From assembly GCA_036557785.1 (NCBI GenBank), contig DATBGZ010000017.1, positions 1-64,000 of the forward strand: DNA of 64,000 nt. The letters run 5' to 3'. Shown here piece by piece: positions 25,146-33,739 of this stretch. The notes under the pieces are model-generated. The model searched no databases. It saw only the letters and a list, made by a program, of their open reading frames with translations, and was not told where the DNA came from. The position numbers and the translations under genes are program-made. Position 1 is the first letter of the stretch. Each line of letters begins with the position of its first letter. This DNA is from DATBGZ01 sp036557785. GTDB lineage: Bacteria > Actinomycetota > Actinomycetes > Mycobacteriales > Micromonosporaceae.

Positions 25146-26357
25146 TCAGGCGCGCAGCAGGGCCCGCAGGTCCGTTCCCGGGTCCGCCAGCGCGTCCGGG
25201 TCGACCGCGAGCCGGCGGTCGATCATGCGTCGGGCAGCGCGCACGGCGTTGGGCTGGTCGACCGCGACCGCCGCGACCACACGGCCCGGTCGGGTCCAGA
25301 AGACCGCGAACGGGGGCTCGCCGAACGTGCCCCGCACGACGCGGTGGGCCCCGGGCGTGGGCTCGCCGACCACCTCGATGTGATGGTGGTGCCGGTCGGT
25401 CCAGAACCAGGGCGCGGTCCGGGGTGGCGGGGCCGTGCCGAGGATCGTGGCGGCGGCCCGCTGCGCGTCGAGCGTGGCCGCCTCCCAGTGTCCGATCACC
25501 GGCCGGAGCACTCCGTCGAGCCGGGTCTGGGCGATGTCGCCCACGGCGAGGATCGCGGGGTTGCTCGTGACCTGGCCCGCGTCGACCACCACGCCCCGGG
25601 CGACCTCGAGCCCGGCCGCGCGCGCCAGCCCGGTCACGGGCACCATGCCGACGCCCAGCACGACGGCGTCGAAGCGACTCGCGTCGCCGTCGGAGAGCCG
25701 TACGGTCAGTCCGGCCGCGCCAGGCTCGATCCCGACCACCGTCGCCGCGACCGCACGGACGCCATGGCCGCGATGCAGGCCGTGCAGCCACGCGGCGACC
25801 TCGCTGCCTACCGCCGACGCCAGGGGCCGCGCGACCGGATCGACCAGCGTGACTTCGCAGCCGAGCTGGGTCGCCGTCGACGCGACCTCGGCTCCGATGA
25901 GCCCGGCACCGACGACCAGGATGCGGGCGCCCGGGACGAGGGCCGCGCGCAGTCGGTCGGCGTCGTCGATCGTCCGCAGGGTGGTAACCCCGTCGGGTTC
26001 GCCGTCGAGACCGGGGATCGCGGGCCGGATCGCCGAGCCGCCCGTGGCGAGCACGACCCGGTCCGCCGGGACGTCGCTGCCGTCGCCGAGCACCAGTGCC
26101 GCTGCGCCGGCGTCGAGGCGAACGACCGGCGTCCCGGCAAGCAGCCCTACACCCTGCTCGTCGTACCAGGACGACGGTTGCAGCGCGATCTGGTCGGCGT
26201 CGCGGCGCCCGGCCAGGTACTCCTTGCTCAGCGGTGGGCGGTCGTACGGGAACGGGCCCTCGTCGACGAGCGTGATCTCGCCGTCGAAGCCGCGCTGCCG
26301 CAGGGCCGCCGCGGTGCTGACGCCCGCGACGCCGGCACCGACGACGACCACGCGCAT
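25146..26357 (-). CDS. Ferredoxin/rubredoxin reductase-like FAD protein
   Basis: A 403-residue flavoprotein. It has an N-terminal FAD fold (VVVVGAGVAGVSTAAAL), the class signature YDRPPLSKEYL, an NAD fold (ILVVGAGLIGAEVAST) and a late LAVGDIAQ motif. The YDRPPLSKxxL block marks the oxygenase-coupled ferredoxin reductases (PuxA/BphA4-like). It follows the Rieske ferredoxin gene by 17 bp on the same strand, so the pair probably forms a short NAD(P)H-to-ferredoxin electron chain. No terminal oxygenase is encoded in the window. Confidence 0.92.
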   Translation of the reverse strand: MRVVVVGAGVAGVSTAAALRQRGFDGEITLVDEGPFPYDRPPLSKEYLAGRRDADQIALQPSSWYDEQGVGLLAGTPVVRLDAGAAALVLGDGSDVPADRVVLATGGSAIRPAIPGLDGEPDGVTTLRTIDDADRLRAALVPGARILVVGAGLIGAEVASTATQLGCEVTLVDPVARPLASAVGSEVAAWLHGLHRGHGVRAVAATVVGIEPGAAGLTVRLSDGDASRFDAVVLGVGMVPVTGLARAAGLEVARGVVVDAGQVTSNPAILAVGDIAQTRLDGVLRPVIGHWEAATLDAQRAAATILGTAPPPRTAPWFWTDRHHHHIEVVGEPTPGAHRVVRGTFGEPPFAVFWTRPGRVVAAVAVDQPNAVRAARRMIDRRLAVDPDALADPGTDLRALLRA

Positions 26358-26374
26358 CGACGCTCGGACCGCCG

Positions 26375-26719
26375 CTAGCCCGCCGCGGGAGGTTCGTTCG
26401 GGAACAGGTAGACGTCCCCGTCGCGCACCTCAACCCGGTGGGCCCGGGTGTCGCGGGTCGCCGGGAGTCCCCGGACCTCGCCCGTGCGCAGGCTGAACCG
26501 GCTGGCGTGCAGGGGACACTCCACGTAGCCCTGCTCCACGTAGCCCTGCGCCAACGAGGCGTACTCGTGGGTGCAGGTGTCGTCCAGCGCCCAGACCGAG
26601 CCGTCCTCGTCCCGGAGGATCGCGATGTCGTCGTCCGTCCCCGTGATGCTCCGGTCGATCGCCACGCCCTCGCCGATCACCAGGTCGTCCAGGCGCGCTA
26701 CCCGGATCCCGTCTGCCAC
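26375..26719 (-). CDS. Rieske [2Fe-2S] ferredoxin
   Basis: A 114-residue single-domain Rieske protein. The cluster ligands are C-T-H (CTHEYASL) and C-P-L-H (CPLHASRF), separated by 16 residues as in soluble oxygenase-type Rieske ferredoxins. It would accept electrons from the FAD reductase encoded just downstream and pass them to an oxygenase or hydroxylase. A 15 bp direct repeat encodes GYVEQGYVE between the ligand pairs, without changing the normal spacing. Confidence 0.93.
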   Translation of the reverse strand: MADGIRVARLDDLVIGEGVAIDRSITGTDDDIAILRDEDGSVWALDDTCTHEYASLAQGYVEQGYVECPLHASRFSLRTGEVRGLPATRDTRAHRVEVRDGDVYLFPNEPPAAG

Positions 26720-26983
26720 GTCGCCAACCCTAGACGGTCGCCAGCGCTAGACGAGCGTGCCGGGCGTCTGTCGCGACCGGCCGGTCGAGCGCGGGGCTCG
26801 GCGAACGTACGTGCGACCCCAACGCCGGGCATAACGGTTAGGACAATCAGGGGCTGCGGACTTTCTGTCCGACCAGCCGTTGGGATAGCCTGCCGCGAGA
26901 TCGTACGGCGTGACCTGCTGCCTGCCCCCAGGGCGGACAGGCTTCGCCGTCGTGGCATCTGACCTAGAGAGAAGGGCTCAGCC

Positions 26984-28159
26984 TTGAGGCAGGGACTCGC
27001 ACGCGTAATCGGCGGCGCCAGCATCCTCGGTCTGCTGGCCACCGGCGCAGCGGCATGCAACAGCAGCAATAACAACAACAACAACAACGCCGGCGCGAAC
27101 TGCGGCTACGAGATCGCGTTCTTCGGCGCGTTGACCGGCTCCGCGGCGAACCTGGGCATCAACATCGAGCAGGGCGCGGAGCTGGCCGTCGACCAGTACA
27201 ACGACGCGAACGGCGCGAACTGCATCACGATCAAGAAGTTCGACTCTCAGGGTGACCCCGCGGTCGCCCCGGGTGTCGCGAACCAGCTCGTCCAGGACCC
27301 GAAGATCCTCGCCATCATCGGCCCCGCCTTCTCCGGCGAGTCCGAGGCGGCCGACCCGATCTTCAACGAAGCCAAGATCCCGACGATCTCCCCGTCGGCC
27401 ACCCGGCCGTCGCTGTCCACCCACGGTTGGAGCGTCTTCCACCGCGCGGTCGCCAACGACGACTTCCAGGGCCCAGCCGCGGCGAACTACATCAAGACCG
27501 TGCTCAACGCGACGAAGGTCTACGTTGCTGACGACCAGTCCGCGTACGGCGCCGGCCTGGCCGACATCGTGAAGCAGAAGCTCGGCTCGCTCGTGGTCGG
27601 CTCCGACAAGACCGAGGCCGACGGCAAGCAGCCCAACAACGACTTCTCGGGCCTCGTGAACAAGATCGTCGCCAGCAATGCTGACGCGTTCTTCTACGGC
27701 GGCTACTACAAGAACGCCGGTCTGATCCGCGGCCAGCTCACCGCTGCCGGTTGGAAGGGTGTTCAGGTCGGTGGCGACGGTGTCAACGACCCCGGCTTCG
27801 CGCAGGCCGCCGGTAACGCCGCGGCCGCCGGCAGCATCGTGACCTGCCCCTGCTCGTCCCCGACGGCTGCGGGCGGCACGTTCAACGCCGACTACCAGGC
27901 CAAGTGGAGCACCGCCGCTGGTGTCTACAGCGACGTTGCCTTCGACGCGGCGAACATCATCCTGAACGGCATCAAGGCGGGTAACACCACCATCGACAAG
28001 ATGCAGACCTACATCAACGGTGTGAACTACACCGGCGTCGCGAACACCTACAAGTTCACGGCGACGGGCGAGCTCGACCCGAGCCTGGTCAAGGTGTGGT
28101 CGTTCAAGGTCCAGCCCGACGGCTCCGTCGCGGCGGACCAGAACATCCCGCTGTCCTGA
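26984..28159 (+). CDS. livK: Branched-chain amino acid ABC transporter substrate-binding lipoprotein
   Basis: A 391-residue extracytoplasmic receptor of the Leu/Ile/Val-binding type. A signal peptide (GGASILGLLATGAAAC) with lipobox AAAC is followed by an Asn homopolymer of about seven residues, encoded by AAC repeats, and then the two-lobe binding domain starting CGYEIAFFGALTGSAANLG. The family motifs DSQGDPAVAPGVANQLV and IGPAFSGESEAA are clear. The start is TTG at 26984, with AGAGAAGGG just upstream. It heads the livKHMGF operon, followed by a strong hairpin that likely sets a higher SBP level. Confidence 0.93.
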   Translation: MRQGLARVIGGASILGLLATGAAACNSSNNNNNNNAGANCGYEIAFFGALTGSAANLGINIEQGAELAVDQYNDANGANCITIKKFDSQGDPAVAPGVANQLVQDPKILAIIGPAFSGESEAADPIFNEAKIPTISPSATRPSLSTHGWSVFHRAVANDDFQGPAAANYIKTVLNATKVYVADDQSAYGAGLADIVKQKLGSLVVGSDKTEADGKQPNNDFSGLVNKIVASNADAFFYGGYYKNAGLIRGQLTAAGWKGVQVGGDGVNDPGFAQAAGNAAAAGSIVTCPCSSPTAAGGTFNADYQAKWSTAAGVYSDVAFDAANIILNGIKAGNTTIDKMQTYINGVNYTGVANTYKFTATGELDPSLVKVWSFKVQPDGSVAADQNIPLS

Positions 28160-28192
28160 CGAAACACGGCACCAGCAGCCATGTCATAGTGG

Positions 28193-28225
28193 CCGGCGCG
28201 ACCGGGGATTCTCCGGTCGCGCCGG
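28193..28225 (+). terminator. Perfect 13 bp hairpin between livK and livH
   Basis: CCGGCGCGACCGG (28193-28205) and CCGGTCGCGCCGG (28213-28225) are perfect inverted arms around a 7-base loop. It sits 34 bases after the livK stop and 24 before the livH GTG. It could act as a partial terminator or an mRNA-stabilising hairpin that makes the binding protein more abundant than the permeases. There is no long U run, so an attenuator or processing site is as likely as a full terminator. Confidence 0.7.
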
Positions 28226-28248
28226 TCTCGTCGTACGGGAAGTGATGC

Positions 28249-29199
28249 GTGAACTTCACCGCGTTCTGGCATACCCTCGGGCCGAACACGATCTCCGGGC
28301 TCGTCGTGGGCTCGATCATCGCGCTCTTCGCCCTCGGGTACACCCTTGTCTACGGCGTGCTGCGGCTGATCAACTTCGCGCACTCCGAGGTGTTCATGGT
28401 CGGCACGTTCGCGGCCGCCGCCGCCTGGAGCGCCGTGGGCGTGACCACGAACAGCGTGCTGCCGGGCTTCTGGGGGCTCGCCGCGCTGATCGTGCTGGGC
28501 CTGGTCGCCGCGGTGATCGCGTCGGGCGGGACCGCGCTGGTCGTGGAGCTGGTTGCCTACCGGCCGCTGCGCCGTCGTAACGCTCCACCCCTCGCCTTCC
28601 TCATCACCGCGATCGGTGCGTCTCTGGTGATCTCGGAGACGTTCGGCGTGTTCACGCACCACAACCAGCGGGGGACCGCTCGGCTGGTGCCGGTGCACGA
28701 CCTGCTGGTCTTCGGTGACACCCACATCACCGTGCTGGACGTCCTGGTCGTGGGCCTGGCGCTGGTGATGATGTTCGCGCTCGACCGGTTCGTGGGGCGC
28801 ACCAAGATGGGTCGCGGCATCCGCGCCGTGGCCCAGAGCCCGGACAACGCGGCGCTCATGGGCGTGAACAAGGACCGGATCATCTCCCTGGTCTTCCTGC
28901 TCGGTGGCCTGATGGCCGGCGTCGCCGCCGTGATGTACCTGCTGCGGGTCGCCAACGCGCAGTACGACGCCGGTTTCACCCTCGGCATCCAGGCATTCAC
29001 CGCCGCCGTCCTGGGCGGCATCGGCAACCTCCGCGGTGCCCTCGTGGGCGGCCTGGTGCTCGGCCTGTGCGAGCTCTACGGCGGAGCGCTCTTCGGTACG
29101 GCCTGGCAGAACGTCGTCGCCTTCGTGGTGCTGGTCGCGGTCCTCATGTTCCGGCCGACCGGGATCCTCGGAGAGGCGCTGGGGAGGGCACGCGCATGA
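28249..29199 (+). CDS. livH: Branched-chain amino acid ABC transporter permease LivH
   Basis: A 316-residue inner-membrane permease. It opens with FWHTLGPNTISGLVVGSIIA and FALGYTLVYGVLRLINFAHS, the LivH hallmark. Later it has the coupling region GRTKMGRGIRAVAQSPDNA. About eight helices are visible. The start is GTG with GGGAAG just upstream. Its stop overlaps the livM start by ATGA. Confidence 0.94.
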   Translation: MNFTAFWHTLGPNTISGLVVGSIIALFALGYTLVYGVLRLINFAHSEVFMVGTFAAAAAWSAVGVTTNSVLPGFWGLAALIVLGLVAAVIASGGTALVVELVAYRPLRRRNAPPLAFLITAIGASLVISETFGVFTHHNQRGTARLVPVHDLLVFGDTHITVLDVLVVGLALVMMFALDRFVGRTKMGRGIRAVAQSPDNAALMGVNKDRIISLVFLLGGLMAGVAAVMYLLRVANAQYDAGFTLGIQAFTAAVLGGIGNLRGALVGGLVLGLCELYGGALFGTAWQNVVAFVVLVAVLMFRPTGILGEALGRARA

Positions 29200-30362
29200 C
29201 GACCATGGAACAGCTGCCCACGGAGGAACCCCGCACGTCGCGGCGGTGGTCGCCGCGTGCTCAGGTCAGCGCCCTCTATACCCGAACCGGACTGCGCGGC
29301 TGGTACTCGCGGCTGCCCCGGTGGGGCCGGCTGGTCGCCAACCTGGTGTTCTTCGGGCTCGCGGCCCTGCTGCCCTACGTGGGCTCGGTCCCGCTCATCG
29401 GGCCACAGATCATCACGAACGGCATCAGCTGGGGCAACACGCTGTTCGACATGACCTACTACGTGCTCCTCGCGCTTGGCCTGAATGTGGTCGTCGGGTA
29501 CGCCGGCATGCTCGACCTGGGTTACGTCGGCTTCTTCGCGGTCGGCGCCTACACGGTGGCGCTCATGACCTCGGGCGACAGCGTGCTGCACCTGCGGTGG
29601 GGCTGGCTGGCCGCCTTGCCGTTCGCGGTCGCGATCACGTTGATCTCCGGCGTTGTGCTCGGCTGGCCGACGCTGCGACTACGCGGGGATTATCTGGCGA
29701 TCGTGACCCTGGGCTTCGCCGAGATCATCCGGGTCACCGCCAACAGCGCCAGCTTCCTGCGCGGCGACCGCGGCTTCGGTGGGCTGCCGCACCCGCCGGG
29801 AAGCTGGCCGGACGGTACCAAGATCTTCGGGCTGCGCGACCTCAGGCCGTACTACTGGCTCGGTCTGGTCGCCATCGTGCTGGTGATCTTCGCGGTCCAC
29901 AACCTCGACCGGTCCCGGGTCGGCCGTTCCTGGCTCGCGATCCGCGAGGACGAGGAGGTGGCCGAGATCATGGGCGTGCGTACGGTGAAGTACAAGCTCT
30001 GGGCGTTCGCCATCGGCGCGTTCATCGGCGGCCTCGGTGGCGTGCTCTTCGCCGGCTACAACGCATTTATGAACTCCAGTACGTTCGTGCTGCAGTTCTC
30101 GATCCTCGTGCTCGCCGGCGTGGTCATGGGCGGCTCCGGCAACATTCCCGGCGCCATTCTCGGCGGCGCGCTGATCTCGTACATCCCGGACCGGCTGCGC
30201 GGCATCGAAGACCCGCTCACGCATACCGACCTGTTCCAGTGGCGGTTCGTGCTCTTCGGCGCGGTGATCATCCTGATCATGCTGTTCCGCCCGCAGGGCC
30301 TGGCACCCAACCGGCGCCGTGCCATGGAGCTCAAGGACCGGGCCCGGGAGGTGGCGCCATGA
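29196..30362 (+). CDS. livM: Branched-chain amino acid ABC transporter permease LivM
   Basis: A 388-residue permease. After an unusual hydrophilic N-terminal extension of about 45 residues, LivM motifs follow: LGLNVVVGYAGMLDLGYVGF, then LRLRGDYLAIVTLGFAEIIR, then a coupling segment SRVGRSWLAIREDEEVAEIM. It pairs with LivH to form the transmembrane pore. The ATG at 29196 overlaps the livH stop and its own stop overlaps livG. Confidence 0.94.
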   Translation: MTTMEQLPTEEPRTSRRWSPRAQVSALYTRTGLRGWYSRLPRWGRLVANLVFFGLAALLPYVGSVPLIGPQIITNGISWGNTLFDMTYYVLLALGLNVVVGYAGMLDLGYVGFFAVGAYTVALMTSGDSVLHLRWGWLAALPFAVAITLISGVVLGWPTLRLRGDYLAIVTLGFAEIIRVTANSASFLRGDRGFGGLPHPPGSWPDGTKIFGLRDLRPYYWLGLVAIVLVIFAVHNLDRSRVGRSWLAIREDEEVAEIMGVRTVKYKLWAFAIGAFIGGLGGVLFAGYNAFMNSSTFVLQFSILVLAGVVMGGSGNIPGAILGGALISYIPDRLRGIEDPLTHTDLFQWRFVLFGAVIILIMLFRPQGLAPNRRRAMELKDRAREVAP

Positions 30363-31249
30363 GCGAGCCGCATATGGAGTCGGTCGAGTGGGAGGACGCG
30401 GCCGCGGCGCATCGCGTCGACCGGCCGGTGGCCACCGGGCCGGTGGGTCTGCCAGCGCCACGCGACCCCGTGGACACCAGCGCGATCCTGCAGGTCGACA
30501 ACGTGACGCTTCGCTTCGGCGGCGTGGTGGCGCTCGACGACGTCAGTTTCGCGCTGCGCCGGGGCGAGATCTTCGGGCTGATCGGGCCGAACGGTGCCGG
30601 CAAGACGACCTGCTTCAACGCGATGACGGGGGTCTATCGGCCCACGTCCGGCCGGATCCTGTTCAACGGCGCGCAGGTCACCGGGCGGAAGAAGCATGAG
30701 ATCACCCGCATGGGCATCGCGCGGACCTTCCAGAATATCCGGCTGTTCCCCGAGATGACGGCGCTGGAGAACGTGATGGTGGGCGTCGATGCCCACCACA
30801 AGACCAGTGTGGCCGGCGCGCTGCTGCGGGTTCCCCGGCACTGGCGCGAGGAGCGGGAGGGGCGTGAGCAGGCGCAGGCGTTGCTGGACTTCGTCGGCAT
30901 CGGCCAGCGGGCGAACGAGGTCGCGCGCAACCTCGCCTACGGCGAGCAGCGCCGGCTGGAGATCGCCCGTGCGCTGGGTACCCGACCGTCGCTGCTCTGC
31001 CTCGACGAGCCGGCCGCCGGCTTCAACCCGGCGGAGAAGGAATCCCTGCTCAAGCTCATCCGTGAGATCCGCGACCGGGGCGTCACCGTGCTGCTGATCG
31101 AGCACGACATGCGGCTGGTCATGGGGGTCTGCGACCGGATCGTCGTGCTGGAGTTCGGCCGCAAGATCGCCGAAGGGACGCCGGCCGTGGTGCGTGCGGA
31201 CCCGAAGGTCGTCGCCGCTTACCTGGGGGTGCCCACCGATGCTGCTTGA
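30359..31249 (+). CDS. livG: Branched-chain amino acid ABC transporter ATPase LivG
   Basis: A 296-residue ATPase with Walker A GPNGAGKTTCFNAMTG, the LivG-specific long insert (GVDAHHKTSVAGALLRVP), a variant signature LAYGEQRRLEIARAL and Walker B LLCLDEPAAGFNPAE. The first 40 residues before the domain (MSEPHMESVEWEDAAAAH) are an extension not typical of the family. It pairs with LivF and energises LivH-LivM. The ATG overlaps the livM stop. Confidence 0.95.
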   Translation: MSEPHMESVEWEDAAAAHRVDRPVATGPVGLPAPRDPVDTSAILQVDNVTLRFGGVVALDDVSFALRRGEIFGLIGPNGAGKTTCFNAMTGVYRPTSGRILFNGAQVTGRKKHEITRMGIARTFQNIRLFPEMTALENVMVGVDAHHKTSVAGALLRVPRHWREEREGREQAQALLDFVGIGQRANEVARNLAYGEQRRLEIARALGTRPSLLCLDEPAAGFNPAEKESLLKLIREIRDRGVTVLLIEHDMRLVMGVCDRIVVLEFGRKIAEGTPAVVRADPKVVAAYLGVPTDAA

Positions 31250-31952
31250 GATCGAGAATCTCACCCTTCTCTATGGCCGCATCCAGGCCCTGCACGGCAT
31301 CAGCCTGACGGTCAACACCGGGGAGATCGTGGCGCTGATCGGCGCGAACGGCGCGGGCAAGACGACCACGATGCGGGCCATCTCGGGACTACGCCCGGTG
31401 GCGGCCGGCAGCGCGATCCGGTTCGATGGTCAGGACATCAGCCGCCTGCGGGCGGACCTGCGGGTGTTGCGCGGGATCAGCCAGGCACCCGAGGGGCGGG
31501 GGATCTTTCCCGGCATGACGGTGCGGGAGAACCTCGACATGGGTGCCTACACCCGGCGCGACACCACAGCCATACGGGAAGACATGAGCCGCGTCTTCGA
31601 CCTGTTCCCGCGCCTGGCCGAGCGCACCAACCAGGCGGCCGGCACGCTCTCCGGCGGTGAGCAGCAGATGCTGACCATCGGTCGGGCGTTGATGAGCCGG
31701 CCGCGGCTCATGCTGCTCGATGAGCCATCGATGGGGCTCGCCCCGGTCCTGATCCAGCAGATCTTCGCCATCATCAAGGAGATCAACGTCCAGGGCACCA
31801 CGGTGCTGCTCGTGGAGCAGAACGCCCAACAGGCGCTCTCCCTGGCGCACCGGGCGTACGTGCTGGAGACCGGCCGCATCGTGCGGTCAGGCACGGGCGC
31901 AGAGCTGCTCGTCGACCCCGCGGTCAAGGAGGCGTACCTCGGGGTCGCCTGA
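31239..31952 (+). CDS. livF: Branched-chain amino acid ABC transporter ATPase LivF
   Basis: A 237-residue ATPase starting MLLEIENLTLLYGRIQALHG, with Walker A GANGAGKTTTMRAISG, the LivF block ISQAPEGRGIFPGMTVRENL, signature LSGGEQQMLTIGRAL and Walker B LMLLDEPSMGLAP. It is the last gene of the liv operon and overlaps livG by 11 bp. This complete set imports branched-chain or related amino acids; a urea or amide specificity cannot be excluded from sequence alone. Confidence 0.95.
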   Translation: MLLEIENLTLLYGRIQALHGISLTVNTGEIVALIGANGAGKTTTMRAISGLRPVAAGSAIRFDGQDISRLRADLRVLRGISQAPEGRGIFPGMTVRENLDMGAYTRRDTTAIREDMSRVFDLFPRLAERTNQAAGTLSGGEQQMLTIGRALMSRPRLMLLDEPSMGLAPVLIQQIFAIIKEINVQGTTVLLVEQNAQQALSLAHRAYVLETGRIVRSGTGAELLVDPAVKEAYLGVA

Positions 31953-31982
31953 CCGGCCAAGCCTCGGCTAAGCCGCCACGCC

Positions 31983-32213
31983 TCAGGACGCGCAAGTGCC
32001 CGGCTCGGGTCGGGGTGGCCCGAGCATGGCGATCCGCTGGTTGACCTCGGTCCTGGTGGCGAGGTTCTCAAACGCCGCTCCCAACTGGACCTCGACGGCG
32101 GCAACGTCGGGACGGTCGATCTCGAACTGCATCGTCGTCTCGTCGAGGAAGAAGGCGTGGACCAGCCAGGCGGCGGCGATCCCCTGCGGGCCATAGCTGA
32201 TGACCCGCGACAC
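31983..32213 (-). CDS. Small hypothetical protein
   Basis: A 76-residue protein (MSRVISYGPQGIAAAWLVHA at the N-terminus) with high third-position GC, so probably a real gene rather than noise. It ends in GTCAS. No domain, signal peptide or transmembrane helix is evident. Its stop lies 30 bases past the end of livF, converging on it. A structured repeat lies just upstream of its start. It could also be the remnant of a longer gene. Confidence 0.45.
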   Translation of the reverse strand: MSRVISYGPQGIAAAWLVHAFFLDETTMQFEIDRPDVAAVEVQLGAAFENLATRTEVNQRIAMLGPPRPEPGTCAS

Positions 32214-32243
32214 CGGGAGCAGACGAGCCGATGGTCACCAGTC

Positions 32244-32338
32244 CGCGATCTTGGCCTAAGCGTCGTGAGTGGATCGCCATCCACAGCCGTAACCCCAAGA
32301 TCGCGTGTTGGGGGTGGGCCTCGGAGCGGGCTTAGGCC
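32244..32338. repeat. Nested inverted repeats (possible terminator or cruciform)
   Basis: CGCGATCTTGG (32244-32254) and CCAAGATCGCG (32295-32305) are perfect 11-base arms. Inside them GTGGAT and ATCCAC form a small hairpin (32269-32284). A further pair, GGCCTAAGC (32253-32261) and GCTTAGGCC (32330-32338), overlaps them, so two alternative folds are possible. The last arm covers the stop codon of the gene at 32332, so this may serve as its terminator. Confidence 0.6.
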
Positions 32339-33537
32339 GGGGGCCCGGTGGTGACGAAGACGCGCTCAGTGGTTCCGTCGTCGACGACGGCCAGGAACCC
32401 GCCCGCCGTGCCCACGACCGCATCGCCGCGCTGACGGCCGGTGTCGGTCCCGGGCGGCGCCGCCACCGGCGACCATGATGCGCCGCCGTCGGTGCTGCGC
32501 CAGAGCACCGGCACGCCCACCGTGCCCGTGTCGTCGCCGGAGATGCCGGTGAAGGTCACCGCCGCGAGCAGCGTGTCGCCCGACGACGCGAGGCCCGCCA
32601 GCGAGGGGATGCGGCCGTCGTCGGCACGGGTGGAGCCGAACCGCCCCGTCATGACCCAGCCGCCCGGGTCCAGGCGCCAGGCCTGGAACGTGGCGTCGTT
32701 CTGACCGAGCGCGATCAGGGTGTCCGCGTGCGGTGTCACCACGTCCATCTCGTCGTAGCCCGGACCGTTCTGGGCCGCGAGCGTGGCCCAGGTGCGCCCG
32801 TCGCTCGAGCGCCAGGAGGCGGCGTCGCGGTGCAGGGGGCTCGCCGCGGTGGCGCCGACCACGACCCAGGCCCCGTCGGTCCAGGCGGCGTCCTGCGCCC
32901 AGGTCACGGGCCCGGTACCGGTGGAGAGCACCGGAGCCGCCTCGACGATGTCGAAGCCACCGCCGTCGGGCGAGAGCCAGACCGCCGCACCCGTACGCCG
33001 GTTGCCGCTGATGAGAAAGCCGGGCGGACCGGAGCTGACCCGTCCGACGTTGACGGCGTCCGCGCCGCCGAAGCTCTCGAAGGGCGCCGGAACCTCGGTG
33101 AGCGCCGCAGCGGCGCCGCCCGCCCCGACCGTCCGGTAGCTGCTGATGCGGGGGTTGCCGTGCGCGCCGCCCGGCTTGGCTCCCAGCGCCACGAGCGTGC
33201 CATCGCGGCACGTGGCGCCGTAGAGCTCATGCTGCACCCCGTAGAACGTCGAGGCCGAGACCGGCACGGTCGCCCAACTCTGCAGGTCAGGGCTGGTCCA
33301 CGCGGCGGGGCTGGTGCTGCCGTCGGCCCTGACGTACGCGCCGACGACGTACACCCGGCCGTCCGCGCAAACCGCCGCCGCCCGCGGCGCGTTGCGCTCT
33401 CCGGCCGGCGCGTCGGGCAGCGTTACCTCGCGCCAGTCGAGGATGACCGGGCCCGGCTCCGGCGTGGCGTGCGTCGTGCAACCGGTGGTGACCACGAGGA
33501 TCGTGACGAGCGCGGCGATCCCTGAGACGACACGCAT
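32332..33537 (-). CDS. Beta-propeller lipoprotein with Asp-box repeats
   Basis: A 401-residue lipoprotein. Its signal peptide starts MRVVSGIAALVTILVVTTGC, giving the lipobox TTGC, and ends at Cys20. The mature part has repeated blades with S-x-D-x-x-W boxes: SPDLQSWATV, SSDGRTWATL and STDGGASWSPV. This marks a BNR/sialidase-like or photosynthesis-stability-factor-like propeller without obvious catalytic residues. The frame is open further upstream, but the signal peptide sets the start at 33537. It is divergent from trpC. The ligand is unknown. Confidence 0.75.
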   Translation of the reverse strand: MRVVSGIAALVTILVVTTGCTTHATPEPGPVILDWREVTLPDAPAGERNAPRAAAVCADGRVYVVGAYVRADGSTSPAAWTSPDLQSWATVPVSASTFYGVQHELYGATCRDGTLVALGAKPGGAHGNPRISSYRTVGAGGAAAALTEVPAPFESFGGADAVNVGRVSSGPPGFLISGNRRTGAAVWLSPDGGGFDIVEAAPVLSTGTGPVTWAQDAAWTDGAWVVVGATAASPLHRDAASWRSSDGRTWATLAAQNGPGYDEMDVVTPHADTLIALGQNDATFQAWRLDPGGWVMTGRFGSTRADDGRIPSLAGLASSGDTLLAAVTFTGISGDDTGTVGVPVLWRSTDGGASWSPVAAPPGTDTGRQRGDAVVGTAGGFLAVVDDGTTERVFVTTGPPA

Positions 33538-33640
33538 CTCGGGATCGTACGGGCGGGGTGGATTATGCACCCAGCGCGATAGTGAACAACCCGACACCCC
33601 GGGCCACGGACCGTATCGGGCAAGCCCTACCATCGGCCGC

Positions 33641-33739
33641 ATGACACCCGCGATCTCGCGTTCCGGCGGGCACTGCCCGGCGGCGCGTGCGGACATCGCA
33701 GCGGAGCGGGTCGGTCAGGGCGGGACGGAAATACGGTGA
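33641..33739 (+). CDS. Possible 32-codon upstream ORF coupled to trpC
   Basis: An ATG at 33641 opens a 32-residue frame (MTPAISRSGGHCPAARADIA at its start) whose TGA (33737-33739) overlaps the GTG start of trpC at 33736. It contains no tryptophan codons, so it is not a classic attenuation leader. The frame is also open further upstream, and the region could simply be untranslated leader. Coupling is an inference from the GTGA overlap. Confidence 0.3.
   Translation: MTPAISRSGGHCPAARADIAAERVGQGGTEIR

Noticed and set aside
26500..26560. 15 bp duplication in the Rieske gene as an insertion
   Set aside because: The duplicated GYVE block keeps the normal 16-residue spacing between the two ligand pairs, so it is not an added segment but a chance or convergent repeat.
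33641..33739. Tryptophan attenuation leader
   Set aside because: The small frame has no Trp codons and no terminator/antiterminator pair was seen after it.
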